The notes under the pieces are model-generated. The model was not told the origin of the DNA. It did not search any database and was given only the letters and a program-made list of their open reading frames with translations. From positions 360,361-424,360 of the forward strand of contig VXBM01000333.1 of the NCBI GenBank assembly GCA_013400155.1: a stretch of DNA of 64,000 nucleotides. The letters are read 5' to 3'. A program made the position numbers and the translations under genes. Below, in pieces: positions 28,501-41,260 of this stretch. Source of the stretch: Helopsaltes ochotensis. Lineage: Eukaryota; Chordata; Aves; Passeriformes; Locustellidae. Every line of letters starts with the position of its first letter. Position 1 is the stretch's first letter.

Positions 28501-31184
28501 AATGCAGCAAAAGAATGTAAAATCTAGAGAGCTATGGTGGGAAAGAAGCCCAGCACTCCAAAGCTTCTCAAGGGAAATGAGAGAACCAGATGGAGATGAT
28601 AGTTTCAGTTGCCTCTAGAAGTTACTCGCAATGGGAAGGCAACATTACAGAAATGCTTAGTTGGCTAAACATTCTTCTATCAGCACTAAAGAGCTGGTTT
28701 GGTCTTCTATCTTACCATATTGAAAAAACAGTATTTGTGCTGATTTTGTAAGAGGTGTTGGCAACTTGCCTTATGAGATTGGTATCATATGTTATTATAT
28801 TTGTGTTTGCTTCCCATAGCATTTTAATTTTGTAACTGTTTTAATTTGATGACAGTGACAGTTCTAAGTCAAAAACTAAAATTGAACCTTTCTTACACAA
28901 TTTTTTGCCCCAGAGGAGCTGTCTGGGAATTCTCACAGACCAAAATATGCAGTACTCTTCAGCTGGTATACCTAAACTCATTTTGTGCTGGAATTGTCTC
29001 AGAAGGAAGATTCTGAAAGCTGTAGTGACTCTCTGGTTTTATCTGATTCTTCAGATTACTCTGTTGCATGAAAACCATATATTATGACAAGCCTTTCAAA
29101 CAGTTGCATTGGTAATCCCTTGGCTCTGTAGATTCTATAAATGTTTGAGTCTTTTAAGGTGTATAACCTTTAATGGTTTGTCATTGCTTCCATCAGGATG
29201 GTGATGTTCCCTTTGCAAAATATGCAAGCTAGGGTCCACAAAAACCGTTTGTGGTCAGGGAATGTAGCTTTGGGATAAACTTCCAAGATAGATTAGGCAA
29301 ATTTGGCCTCTGGCGGCTCTTAGGAATCCTGCAAGATTTCACACCCCATTTAGGAATCAACCCTTTCACAGATTCAGATATTCCTTTTTTTACATGCACA
29401 AATAAACCATTAAGAATAGTCAAGGTTCACAAAACACCTTGACGACAGAACATGACACAGGAGGAAACCTCAGTCAGGTCCACCAGAGACTGTTACTGAA
29501 TTACGTGTAGGATGTTCAGATGCTCCTCTTAATGCATGGCACCACTAAGCCACAAATTATTCAAGGAGTGGTTTTTCCAGTACACAGCAAATACCACCAA
29601 TAATTGCTGATCTTAGGAATGTGGTCTCTGTACAGAAAGGATGATATTATAGTGATATAACTGCTTCATGTGACCTATGGCATGAACTTCTGGGTCTGGT
29701 GAATGGAAGACAAAGCAATGTATGTAAATTATTCGTGATTCACCTTCCATTATGTGTTGTGGGATATCTTGGTGGCTATTACATCTTACAAGATGACTTT
29801 AAAAAGATTCTTCTGTGATATACTTCCACTGACTTTGCTGTCATTTGGGTCTCTTCCCATGTCATTAAAAGGTTTCAAAAGGGGAAAAATATGAAATGTT
29901 CTAAAATCCTCATGTTTATTATTCCCTAATTAAATGAGAAGTCACCTCCTGTGGCACAATTATGGGCAAACAAATAAAAAATGTGCAACAAAATTTTGCT
30001 GTCTTTTGTCTGAGCAACTGCATCTATTCTGGAATCTTCTGTTCCACTTTGTGATTTGGCACAAGCAGTATGGATGATATGCTCAAGGAAGGAGAGGTAA
30101 TGCTCTCCATGTTTATTTCTCAACACGTTTTAATAGCCTTATACAAAGCCCTTAATAAGCTGTAAGCATAGACTTGGACATAATATCAAGGAATACTTCA
30201 AGTTTAATAAGGAATAGTAATGTTAAAACAATTACTAAACATAATCTAAATACTTCTTCAAGCAATCTCTGTGGATTGGGTAAGACTGACTCCTGAGATG
30301 ATTTTCCTGCCATTTTGGTGGGGCCAGCACTGGACACTCCTGGCCAGGATGCAGTATCTGTTTCAAAGAGCTGTTTGGGAGGAGAACAATTTTTTCCTAA
30401 AGACACATTTTATAGTGCAACCGCTACATCTGGATGCCACCAGGGATTGATGTGCAACAGCCCTTCCACAGCAGAAAGGATGAACCATGAGGCCTAAACT
30501 GGCTGCGAGGCTGATCTTTGGAAGCTGGGGAGTCCCAAGTCCCTTCTGCTTTGTAGTGGGAGACAGCATAATCAGTGGAGTGCTGAGTGCTTCAATGACA
30601 AAGCTGAGAGAAATGTGAAATGGTGTCTGTGTAGGTGTGGCTCCCACCCTTCCTCTTCAACCCTTCAACCTTGTCGGGAGGAATCTGGGTCGTGACATTA
30701 GCTGTGGAAGCATGGACATGACGTTTTATCAGCACCTGAAAATTACATTCTTTTCATCTACCACTGAAAAACATGTAGAAAGTGCTCCTTTCCATAATGA
30801 TGGTATTAGAAAGGAGATTCTTCAATCTAACAGTGGCTAAAATGTCATCATTTTAAGACTTGAGAGTTCCAGTTTGATTTTTAAGTATTTCTTTCCCATG
30901 GGTGACTTCAGCCTTTAGGGAAAGCTCTCCAATCACACACGGTGCATGTTCAAAAGCCGGGGGACTTAAGTTGCAATGGCTTGGGACCTCATAGCCAAGG
31001 CCTCCCACATATAGAGCTAAATTCACATTTGTGTGTGGAGCACTATGACACCAGATTATCCTTTCTATTAACAACAATACTCGACTTTCCGAGGACTTTT
31101 GTTTGGGTTTTTCCCAAAAGTTTTGCCTTACTTTTTACTTTGGGAGGGAAAATAAGCCCCAAGAAAGTGAAGTATTCGTATCCA
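28501..31184. other. Intergenic, proximal upstream flank of DCBLD2
   Basis: About 2.7 kb between the CR1 fragment and the CpG island. No gene or repeat is recognised. A stretch at 29,230-29,440 happens to be open on both strands for about 190 bases, without recognisable similarity. Confidence 0.6.
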
Positions 31185-31317
31185 GCTCGCGGAGGAGGGC
31201 GGAGGTGGAAAAGAGCGGGAATTCAGGGGCTGGCTCCAGGGGACTCGGTCCGGGGCCGTGAGCCCCGCGCAGGGCGCCCGGGAGGGCGCGGCTCGGGGCG
31301 GGAGCGGAGGGGGCCCC
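31185..31317 (+). promoter_or_regulatory. CpG-rich island, left part: likely DCBLD2 promoter / 5' UTR
   Basis: About 16 CpG dinucleotides occur in 133 bases, in a window that is otherwise CpG-poor. A GC box (GGGGCGGGA) sits at 31,295-31,303. I see no TATA box or ATG in this part. It is cut off on its right by a run of N. A vertebrate CpG island about 17 kb before the first visible coding exon, which needs an upstream exon ending in phase 1, is best explained as the DCBLD2 promoter. The exact transcription start cannot be read. Confidence 0.7.
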
Positions 31318-31804
31318 NNNNNNNNNNNNNNNNNNNNNNNNNNNNNNNNNNNNNNNNNNNNNNNNNNNNNNNNNNNNNNNNNNNNNNNNNNNNNNNNNNN
31401 NNNNNNNNNNNNNNNNNNNNNNNNNNNNNNNNNNNNNNNNNNNNNNNNNNNNNNNNNNNNNNNNNNNNNNNNNNNNNNNNNNNNNNNNNNNNNNNNNNNN
31501 NNNNNNNNNNNNNNNNNNNNNNNNNNNNNNNNNNNNNNNNNNNNNNNNNNNNNNNNNNNNNNNNNNNNNNNNNNNNNNNNNNNNNNNNNNNNNNNNNNNN
31601 NNNNNNNNNNNNNNNNNNNNNNNNNNNNNNNNNNNNNNNNNNNNNNNNNNNNNNNNNNNNNNNNNNNNNNNNNNNNNNNNNNNNNNNNNNNNNNNNNNNN
31701 NNNNNNNNNNNNNNNNNNNNNNNNNNNNNNNNNNNNNNNNNNNNNNNNNNNNNNNNNNNNNNNNNNNNNNNNNNNNNNNNNNNNNNNNNNNNNNNNNNNN
31801 NNNN
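31318..31804. other. Assembly gap (487 N), probably hiding DCBLD2 exon 1
   Basis: This is a run of 487 undetermined bases in the middle of the CpG island. Exon 2 needs an upstream exon ending with the first base of a Gly codon, and no signal-peptide-like leucine-rich frame is visible on either side of the gap. Exon 1 therefore most likely lies here. Any open reading frame running through the N is an artefact. Confidence 0.9.
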
Positions 31805-31852
31805 AAAAAAAAAAAAGAAACAACCAAACAAAAAACCAACCAAAAACGAAAT
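31805..31852. repeat. A-rich simple sequence at the gap edge
   Basis: It starts with twelve A's, followed by a repeated A/CCAA-type pattern (CAACCAAAC, ACCAACC). It directly abuts the gap, and GC-rich DNA resumes within about 20 bases. It could be a genuine low-complexity tract or the reason assembly stopped here. Confidence 0.7.
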
Positions 31853-31861
31853 AAGAAACGT

Positions 31862-31995
31862 TTTTTCCTCCCCGCGCTCGCACGGGGAGCTGGCGGCGGG
31901 AGGGCTTCACCCGGGCGGGGCGGGCAGGGAACCGGGGCTGTGGGGGCAGCGCTGGGGCTGTGTGGGGTTTGCCCGGCCCGCCTGCGGGCTGTGAA
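31862..31995 (+). promoter_or_regulatory. CpG-rich island, right part (start of intron 1 or exon 1 flank)
   Basis: About 14 CpGs occur in about 134 bases, with overlapping GC boxes (GGGCGGGGCGGGC, 31,913-31,925). CpG density falls sharply after about 32,000. This looks like the 3' shoulder of the promoter island. It may include the end of exon 1, but no convincing coding frame ending at a donor site is seen here. Confidence 0.65.
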
Positions 31996-32148
31996 GTGTT
32001 CCCGTGTGAGCCAGCAGGCGGGGAAAGGGCAGATTCTGCTTGCTGTCAAAATCAACTTACACTCGCCCCAGAGTGTGCAGCAGTGGATGTAGGGGTGAGA
32101 GTCCGGAACGTGTGGCAGACAGGGTAGTAGGCGTTGTTGGTTTGGGGT

Positions 32149-32174
32149 TTTTTGTTTGTTTGTTTGTTTGTTTA
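32149..32174. repeat. (TTTG)n microsatellite in intron 1
   Basis: About six TTTG units in a row follow a T-run. It is a simple tandem repeat. Confidence 0.9.
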
Positions 32175-35100
32175 GAGAAATCGACGAGATTTCGCCTTCT
32201 CGGGTGGAATTCATGAGCAGGCTTTAGCGCGGTGAAAATTACGAGGCACAGTTTGGTCACTTCATGGCAGAAGATCAGAGGATGCCTCTGTGACTGTCGC
32301 TTTGATCATGTGCTTGGGACAAAGTGGTGGGAGTGAGTGTTTTGACAACATCTTGAAACTCACTTCAGGGTTTGGGAAGATTAATTTTGTGGTTTTCAAT
32401 TCCACTTGTTTCTTGCATTGGTCTTGAATCCTTTCAGAAACTGATCTCAGAAACTGTTTTGTTTCATAACTTTTTCTTTTCATCTCAGAGATGGAAGTGT
32501 GGTTGAATTTCAGAAAGTCTGCATTTAAATGCACAAAGAGAATAGAAACGATATGCACTCTACTGTTTTTGCATCTAAATTAGACATTTAACTAATTAAT
32601 TAAAATTAATTAGTGGATGGGAGAAGTTTAGTAATTTATCCATAGAGCAAGGCAGTTGTGTGGACTTAGCTTTTCCTCTTATTTCCAGCTAATTGCATTT
32701 AAGTATGTTCCTATACATGTACAAAACTAATGCTAATAAGCATCTGACACATCTGGGTTTGTTTTCTTGTAATTTATAATGGAGTTGGAGAAGACCCATT
32801 TGCTTCTGAGAGGAAATTGGGCTATTTTAACATTTAGTCTTTTGAAGGCTGCTGCTGGATGAGGCAGGCAGCAGCAAGGTGTTAGTTCGTGCTGTAGGAG
32901 CATCATGCTTGTGCTGACCTGACACTTGTCTGACCTTTTGGTGAGCAGACTGACTGTTATTCTAGGAGAAAACTGAAATAACTGTGGGGGTAGGGAAGAG
33001 GCATAATTTACCTGCTGATGACTGAGTCGAATTGGCTGAGTAGCAAGGGGTGTGTTAGGGGTGGGACCATGCAGCAAGAAGTGGAGTTTGCGAGGACAAT
33101 AGGCTTTTAGTGAAACAAGGTGCAGAAAGATAAAATAAAACTCTAGTAAATGCTTAAAGTTTGCTCAGAAGTCTCACTTTTGAGCAGGAGGGGAACTTCT
33201 TTATTGACAAGCTTAATTTTATTTGCTAGCAATAGGCACAGCTTGTCTTGAGGTGAGGGACTTTGGTATTGTCAAATACAATGCTTCAATATGAGAAACT
33301 GCTAGAGCTTCTACGAAGAGCTGTGCTAGTGAGGGACTGTTTTCTTGTCAAAATATTTTCACTTATCTTATTCCAGAGAAGGTTGGGGAGCCCATATCCT
33401 ATATCTCTAAATGCTGGCATAATTCTAATTTGGATAAGGAGTCCCATATAGAAATGAAGCTGCTGTCTAGCTCTTGAAGGTCTGCATGAAGTTATTACTC
33501 AATTAGGGCATTAAATATGTGAACAGGTTTATAAGAGAATATCCTGATTGACAATGAAAGTAACCACGAGTTGGGGAGTTCCACAATTAAAGTTGCCTTT
33601 AAGCTCTTGTATAAAAAGTATGAAAGTGAGTGATACTATGTAGGAACCTAGCCTCATTCATTATGTTAGAGAGGCTGACCCTGTGTTATTAAGAAATTGT
33701 TCATTTTCTTTTCCACTGTTAAGCATCTCTAAGCCTCATATACCACATGGTATTTAAATTCTTTTCTGAAAACGGTGTTTTCATTTCTCACATGCTTTTC
33801 TGCGGAGCACCTTCCTGGTATGAACTGATTTTAAAATAGCATTATTTTGGTCATCGTGAAGCTTGTTTTCAGTACTGGGTCAAATGGTGCTCCTCTCCTT
33901 CCAGACAGCAGCAAACTGAGAAATGAAAAAGTGCAGGTCTTGCTGTGGTGAATATGTTTTCACAGTAGCTCACTGTTTTAACCTGTAGGATTCAAGTGGA
34001 ATTATTTTCAATCTATCATATTTAAAATCATTCAGTGTATGTAATTCAGAATCCCTTGGTCAAGGACTTGAACTTGAGTGTGTTGCTGTTTTTGAAAATT
34101 ATGATCATTTTAGCTGTAACACCTTCCGAAGTGCCCTGTGCTTTTCATAATCTCGTGCCTTGGGGACTGTCCAGCTGATGGCTGTGCAAGTCAGCTCTCG
34201 TGATTTTTGAAACAATTATGTAGTGATTCCTGATTGCAAGGAAATTGATATTTGAAAAAATACTTAGAGGTTTTTTGGGGTTTTTTTATGTAATTAGGTG
34301 TCAATGAAAGCAAGCCAGCAGCGAAGCTTCCTGCTCTGTGTGGAATGCATTTTGAGAAACAGTGCTCTTAGCAGATGTTTGGGTATTGACATTAATTTGG
34401 TATGGTCTGTTCATTTTAGCTAAGTTTAACCTCTTTTGTTTTAATTTAAAAGCCCACAGCTACAGGAGGAATGGTTGCTTAGCTTTCATCAAAGTAGAAG
34501 TTGAATAATGTGTCAGTAATTCTGAAGGTATGAAGCTTGCAGGGTCTGTAGAGCAAGAACATTGTTACCACACAAACTGGTTTGGTAGCCATCTGTTGGG
34601 ATTCCTCGTGAATTAGCAATATACCTGTAAAACTGGGAAAAAGTACCTAAAGTTAAAAGGAACCTTTTATTTTGAAGCTGATTCCCCAGTGACTTGAAGC
34701 AGATTTATTTGCAGTCTTTTTATTAAAAAATAGTGCTGGATGCTCGTTTTTGAATGTGATTCCCACATTTTGTTCTAAACAAATAGCGACCCATCGGGAT
34801 GTTGTTATATGCACAAGCCTCATTGAAGAAAGTGCAAAAAAGTGAAAAATGATTCACTACTGTAGTTTAAGAACGTTTGTTTTGGTGTAGCAGAGAAAAA
34901 TAATTTTTGAATGTCTGGTACTGAGTTTTTGTCACCTGAAAAGTGAAGTGGAAGAACTAATGGCTCTGTGCACATTGAGCCTTATGAAATGGTTTTCCAC
35001 GGCCTTGTGTTCAGGGGCTCAGCCGCGGCATTTGAGGATCCTTTGTGTGTTCCTTGTTTCCCCTCAGTTCCTTAGTGTGCTCTCCGCTCCGCAGCGCTCC

Positions 35101-38100
35101 TGCTCTCACCTCCTTGTCCCTCCCGCCGGGCCGGAGGCGCTGGTGGCTCTGCCTGTGGCCGCTCCAGAGCTGGGCAGGCGCTGATCCTTCAGCCGTGGTT
35201 TGGGGAGAAGGAATCAGGCAAAGAGAAGATGGCTCTAGCTACATATCCAGCGGCTGAGCAAGCTGGAGGGAGGCTGCAGCTTCTCCGCCAAGGTCCTGGA
35301 AGAGATGATTTCCTGCTGTAACAGGGGCTGACAATGGTTCCAGCTGCCGGGGTAGCCCATGGCAGGTGTGTCTTTTCCTGCTGCAGAGAGCTCCGGGCAC
35401 GTGGATATAAAGCACTGCCACAAAGGCGTCTGTCACATGAGCCATTGCCATGTGCTGCCTTGCACACAAGTGCTGGTTTCCATTCTTGCCAAATTACACT
35501 GGGTGGTGTCTCACTGCCCTTTGTAGCCCTTGTCCTTGGCTGGGCTCATCTGGAAGGAAGGGAGTCACAGCCAAACCCAAAAGGCATTACTTTGGTTTAA
35601 ACGACCCTCAGATCTTTGCATGAGAGATTTATTGTCCCACAAATTAACATCAGATTAAGTCTTTTATGAGGAGGAGGGCAGTGCTCTAATGAACTGTTTT
35701 GCTATTTTAATGGGACAGTTTTACTTAAGAGTGCAGAGTGTTTTGAAGATGGAGTTGTGCAGCTTGAGGATTCAGGGATTGGTACTATTTAGGCAGGAGT
35801 GCTGAGGCAATTCCCTTTCATCCCTGTGTTGAGAAGTATGGAAGAATTTTTCAAGACAGGGCTTAAAGTTAGGGTAGACTTTTTAAGGTTTTCTGATGCT
35901 CTTTTTAACTTCCCAGCATTGCATCTTGAAGATAGATTTAGTGAGGATGAACAGTGCTGTGAAGAATTTTGTGGAGGAATGTTGTTCCTGAAGGGAAGTG
36001 AGCTGGTATTGAGTGAATGTTCTTTGCTTTTGAAAACAAGAATCTCAGCAACATTATTTTTCCTCCTTCAGTTAAGGAGTCTTATTTGAAGTGGGTGTGT
36101 GGATCTGTGGGCAAAAGGTACATCCATGTGTTCTGCAGAACATCTTTTTTGGGAGGGTGCCTCCCAGTCCTGGCTTGGTTCAGCCCAGCTCATCTGGAAG
36201 CCTGTTGAGGTTGTGCTAGCCTTGTCCATTCCTGTAAAGAATGCAGGAATCACCCTTTTGTATAAACACCCTTTGGAGCTCTCTTACTCATAAGAATGTA
36301 CTGCATTTTGGATTTAAGCAGTACAGTGTATATTGGTTTTATATGTGTGTGGCTATAAAAATCAAGCATCTGCCTAAAAAAGCAATGTAAGTGTTGTTTC
36401 AGAAACTTGTATGCTATTAGTGTGTGCATCTCAAGGCAGTGACCTTCTAGCACATTAGTGCAGTCTTTAGGAAAATTATTTTTCTGCTACTGAATGGAGA
36501 TGTTCAGCTTTCAAGATTTTCAGGAATGTTTTTTTATGTTACTCATGTAAGAGAAAAAGAAATGTCTCGTTTCTCTGCAATTCTGCCAACCTGCTGTATG
36601 CAGTGGGAAATGATGTATTACGTTTTTAATGCCATCGCTGCTGTTCTGTGTAGTTTCAGTCATCAGCTGGTCAAGGGCTGCCTTGAATGCATCATCTTTC
36701 ATAACTCAGTCATCAGTTCAAATGCAGTCCTTGTTGGAATTGCTGCTCAGCGTATTGTGAAATGTTTCTATATTGGTTATTTTATCCATATTTTGAAAAG
36801 CTTTTTAAAAAGCCTTTACTTGTCACCCCCACTTTTATAACTGCGGCCTGTGCTTTGGGGAAACCTGGGATTTGTTTTGTAGTCAAAGTATTTCCTTTTC
36901 CTCCTGCATTTTCTGATTGAGTTGCTTTTAGATTAATTTCTCTAAATCAAATATTGTGGAACATTTAGGATCCTTTTATTTAAAATAGTAGCATTGAAAC
37001 CATTGTTCAAGCATAGAGCGTGCATTTGTTACTAAAATGAAGTTCAGGGAGGTAGAGAGGGAGAGCGGGAGTAATATTGATGTAGAAGGTCATGTGGTAA
37101 CTTGCATTAAGTTCAAATTTTCAGTCCTGGGGTTTTTTTATGCAGAGTGGTGGGTTGTTATCTGTGAAGCTTGTTCATTAATCAGCAAGACTATGAAATA
37201 TCAGATTTTGCTAAGCTATTTCCTTTGCCATTCATTACTGGAGGCAAACAGCTTGAGCTGTGTTACTCATAGTCTATTTGGGCTTGTTGCTTTATAACCG
37301 AACACTTTATGTTGTTTGAAACAGAAGTTATACTTGAAAATCTAACAGTGACTTGACATTTTGACCACAGAAGAAGACTGATTTGAAAGCAGCTTCTAGT
37401 TGATGCATTTTTTGTCTAGTGCCTAAAAACAACCCCCAAAAATCCAAACACCATCCCTTGGATGAGTAAGAAGCATTTAACATGTGCTTCCTTTCCAAGC
37501 ATGTAATTTCTGGTGTTTCCCTGCATGACCACTTAGTTTCCCTTGGTGAAAAGTTGTGAGAGGATAACATTGCTTTGTGGTTGCTAAACTCAAAAATGAA
37601 ATTTAAACAGCTAGTCCATACTTGTTTATCTATCTCTGAATTTCAATCAATAGGATCATGGTATTGTAACAGAGTCACTTGGTACTGCTTATGGCGTTTG
37701 AATGCTTCTTGTTGGCATTTCTTCAAAATATGTTTGCAGTTGTCACTTCTGTTTGGGTTGCATTCCTTGTATCTCTGCAAATACCAAAACAAAAATAATT
37801 TTCAGTGAGTTAGCAGTCTAAGGTTTAGACCAGCGCAGCTGGTGGATATTGAAGCTCAGTGATTAGTTGTCTCTTTGAGTTTGGTGGGTTTAGTTGCATC
37901 CTGAAAATCAAACATATAAGTGTTTATCTTTGCAGTAACTGACAGCTCATACCTCTAAATATTTTGTTGCAAGTTTGCAGCGAGACTGGTTTGAGTTGAC
38001 CTCTCTAGCTGTGAAACAACTAGAATATATTTGTAGTAGCAATGTGAAATGCAAGTCCACGAACCATTAGAAGTGCAAGGATTCTTAGCAGCTATTGGCA

Positions 38101-41100
38101 GCTGCTTCTAAAAAAGTACATTCTTTTGAAGTGAAAGGATTTGTGGATGCAAAATACGTGCAAATGGGGACTGACTGTGTAGGTGTCAGACATGCCTGTT
38201 TTTAATGTTTGCTGACGTGAGGAGGATGTGTTGGCCTGGTCACTGGTCCCTGTACGAGAGGTGTTGTGCATTGTGACTCAGGTAATCATTATTTTCCTAC
38301 AGTTATCTGACTGCTGATCTTAAGAACCTCTGTTCTCACTATCTTACTGGACATGCTAACTTCTGTCCTGTCAGTAGGAATTCCATGGCTCTTGTTTTTG
38401 GGCGGTGTCACAGTTAGGAGGTCCCAGTTCCGCACCACGGCCGCGATAGTTGCGTGCGTTGCTATCACATTAGTACGCGTTGTTGTGGAGGCTGAACCAA
38501 GTTTGTGAACTCCGTTGTGTCCTTCTTGGCAATACCAGTAGGTGTGTTGTTAAGAATGTCTTGGGAACAGATGGGGTGGGGGGCTTGGTTTTGTATTTTG
38601 TTTATTTGTTTTCTTTGCCAGGTGTTTAAAGCATGCTAGATTTAGAAGTAGTTAAAAAGTCACTTTCTCAAGATGTCTTTGCTCAAGTCTGAGAACTTTC
38701 TGGATAGAAATTTAATGCAGCTTCCTGAATTTCCCTTAGTTAAAATAGTGACTAGCCAACTCTAAATAGTCAAGGTGTACAAGAAATCATACTTTAAGGG
38801 GCCTTTCTGCTCCTCAGTACACTATGAAACCATCATTGTGTAAAATGACTTTAAAATTAGGATTGGACAGGTTCAAACTTGCCACTTTTTTCTTTTTGAG
38901 AGAGAGAGTCAGAAGGATTTTTGTGTAGTTTTTCAATGCTACCTTTTTTTTAAGGAAATATTTCGCTGGCATTTTCTTTGTGCCAGAGTTTGTCTTTCAT
39001 TGGCAAAACTGTATTACAGTGGTTTTGTTAATTGTAGTATTAAAAAAACCCCAAACAGCTATTTCAAGATTTTTTTTTGTTGTTCTGTTTGGGGATATCT
39101 TTGATTTTGTTAAGATTTGCCATTGTTCAGTAAAAGTTTTTAAAAGTTTTAAATTAGTATATAACATTTTAACATTCTTCATGATGTGACAATTCAACTA
39201 ATCACAGGAGGCTGCCTTATTAACCATATTCCATAGATCATGCATCATTTATGAACTGAAAAGTAATAAAATCAATGGTCAGATCATCTATATGCTTTAT
39301 TAAACACTCCCCTTCCCATTTTACATCTTCACTAGTTAATCCCCTCTCTAAATCTTCCTCCTAGATTTTCAAGTTTTCCAAATATACCTTTAGCTCAAGG
39401 AAGAGGTTTTGTTATCTAGGATTGGAATATTATCTATCAGAATGAAATTTCTTGCCAGCTACTCATCTTTGGATTGTCAGTCTTGCTGGGATTTGATGGA
39501 TTGTGCATGAGGTCACATGGATTGTCTTATAAATTTTTCCCCCCAAAATGGTTTTTCTGATAGAATCAATTCTTAAAAACAACCCCTCTTATTTTCTTCT
39601 TTCTTTAAGTGCTGTCAGAGGTAATAATTTGATACATCCTTGTGAATACTATTAATGGTGGAAAAGGGAACTTGAAAAGCTTGACATGCTTCTAAAAACG
39701 GTTGTCAGCAGATAATTGTTCTGTCATGGTTTCTAAATAGGAGGACGGTGCAAACTCTTCCCAGACTGATGCTGTCAGTCATCACACTAATACTGTTTAT
39801 TGTGACCTGGCATTTAATCACGGTTTGTATATAAATGTCCTATAAAATTATGCCAGACTTGCGAAAGGATAATTATTTTTCATCCCGAAGTACCATTTTC
39901 TCCTCCTATTCAGTGATCCATTTGTGATTTTCCTAAACTTTGATTGGGCCATCATAAGACCATCACAGCTTAGCTGTGAAGAGGAAATCTTTTCAGGTCT
40001 CTTAATTGTAAATTCTGGCAGTAGGAGTAGATGTTTCAGTGCCCAGTTGCAGCTTTTGATGTTGAAGGATAACACTGAACTGTTTCAGCAGTTGTGCCAC
40101 AGCTCTCTTTAGTTCACCCCAATATAAAATTAAAAATGCAGAAATAGGATGTGTAAGGTGTTTAAATTAAGCCACTTGCATAGCTACTTGCATGCAAACA
40201 TGAGGTTTTTAACTGGAGGGAAACCTCACAGGAATGAGTCAGGTGAAAGATCCTCAGTATCTTGAGTGGAAAGATGAATTAGAGTGGTGCAATTTTGCGT
40301 GGTTACTCTGCAGAGTTCAGAGCTTTTGCATCTGAAAGGACTGCGTACCTTGGAGATATAGCACGGATGCTGAGTATGTTGGGCATGTATGATTGCCTGC
40401 AGGACCACACAGGGTTTCATAGCTGGCAGCTGCTGCATCTTCAGCAGGACTGTAGCCAGTTAAAGCCCATATCTGGTCATTTTAACTTTGCTCTAGAATG
40501 GTTAAGATACGGAGAAAAACATCTTGCCTTGTTCAGTGTGGTGGAAAGAAGCCACTGGTGCTTCATTTTTCTTTTGCAAATCTGTGAGTTTTGTGATAAA
40601 CCAAGAAGCCCTATACCATATTATCTGTTCAATTCTATTTTTATGCAGTTGTGTACAGGTGTCAAAATACATCTCATTATCACAAGGGTGGAAAGAGGAA
40701 TGCATTAAAATAAATGCTTTTGAACACTTGTGTACTAAGTCTAGTGATGATGAGTTTTTGTCGTTTTCTTAAATATATTTGAAAATTTCAAGTAAAGCAT
40801 TTGCGTTACTTTGTATCTTCATTTTTAAAGAGTTGTTTTCAAGCTCTCCAGTCCTCCTACACAGGGCAAAAGTGTGACAAAATCTTTGTTTTAAGGGAAT
40901 ATCTCCAGGGCAAAATTAGGAATGAAGTGCCTTTTAGAACTGATTGTATATTAAATTTTATGATGCTAGAATGAAGCCAAGTCATTCAAAATGGGGAAAC
41001 TCCAAACAGTCCCTGTTGTAATTTTGAAATTAGATTAGAAAATGAATGTTAAAATTCAAGATGATTTCTATGCCGCCTAGACCGGGAGAAGGAGCTGCTG

Positions 41101-41214
41101 GTGCACAGATGTGGAGTGGGACTGTTTCATCAGTTGGATGACAACCTTTAAAGAGGGTTAGAAATGCGTTTAAAGCCTCGGCTCTTGGTGCAGCTGTGGG
41201 ATGCAAATAATGAC

Positions 41215-41260
41215 AACTGTGTTTTGAGGTTTTCAGAGACAGCTGTGTTTTGAGGTTTTC
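41215..41260. repeat. Tandem duplication of a 26-bp unit (second copy partial)
   Basis: ACTGTGTTTTGAGGTTTTC recurs 26 bases later as GCTGTGTTTTGAGGTTTTC, inside intron 1. Confidence 0.85.

Noticed and set aside
29229..29442. Overlapping 63-64-codon frames on both strands upstream of the CpG island
   Set aside because: They are short, without recognisable motifs. Coincident absence of stops over 190 bases is not rare at this scale.
30942..32214. Long open frames of about 200-360 codons on both strands across 31.1-32.2 kb
   Set aside because: Most of each frame is the N run, which is read as X. The real sequence on either side is not recognisable coding sequence.
40295..40708. A 137-codon open frame in intron 1
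   Set aside because: No similarity to a known family, no splice or promoter context, and a length expected by chance in about 16 kb.
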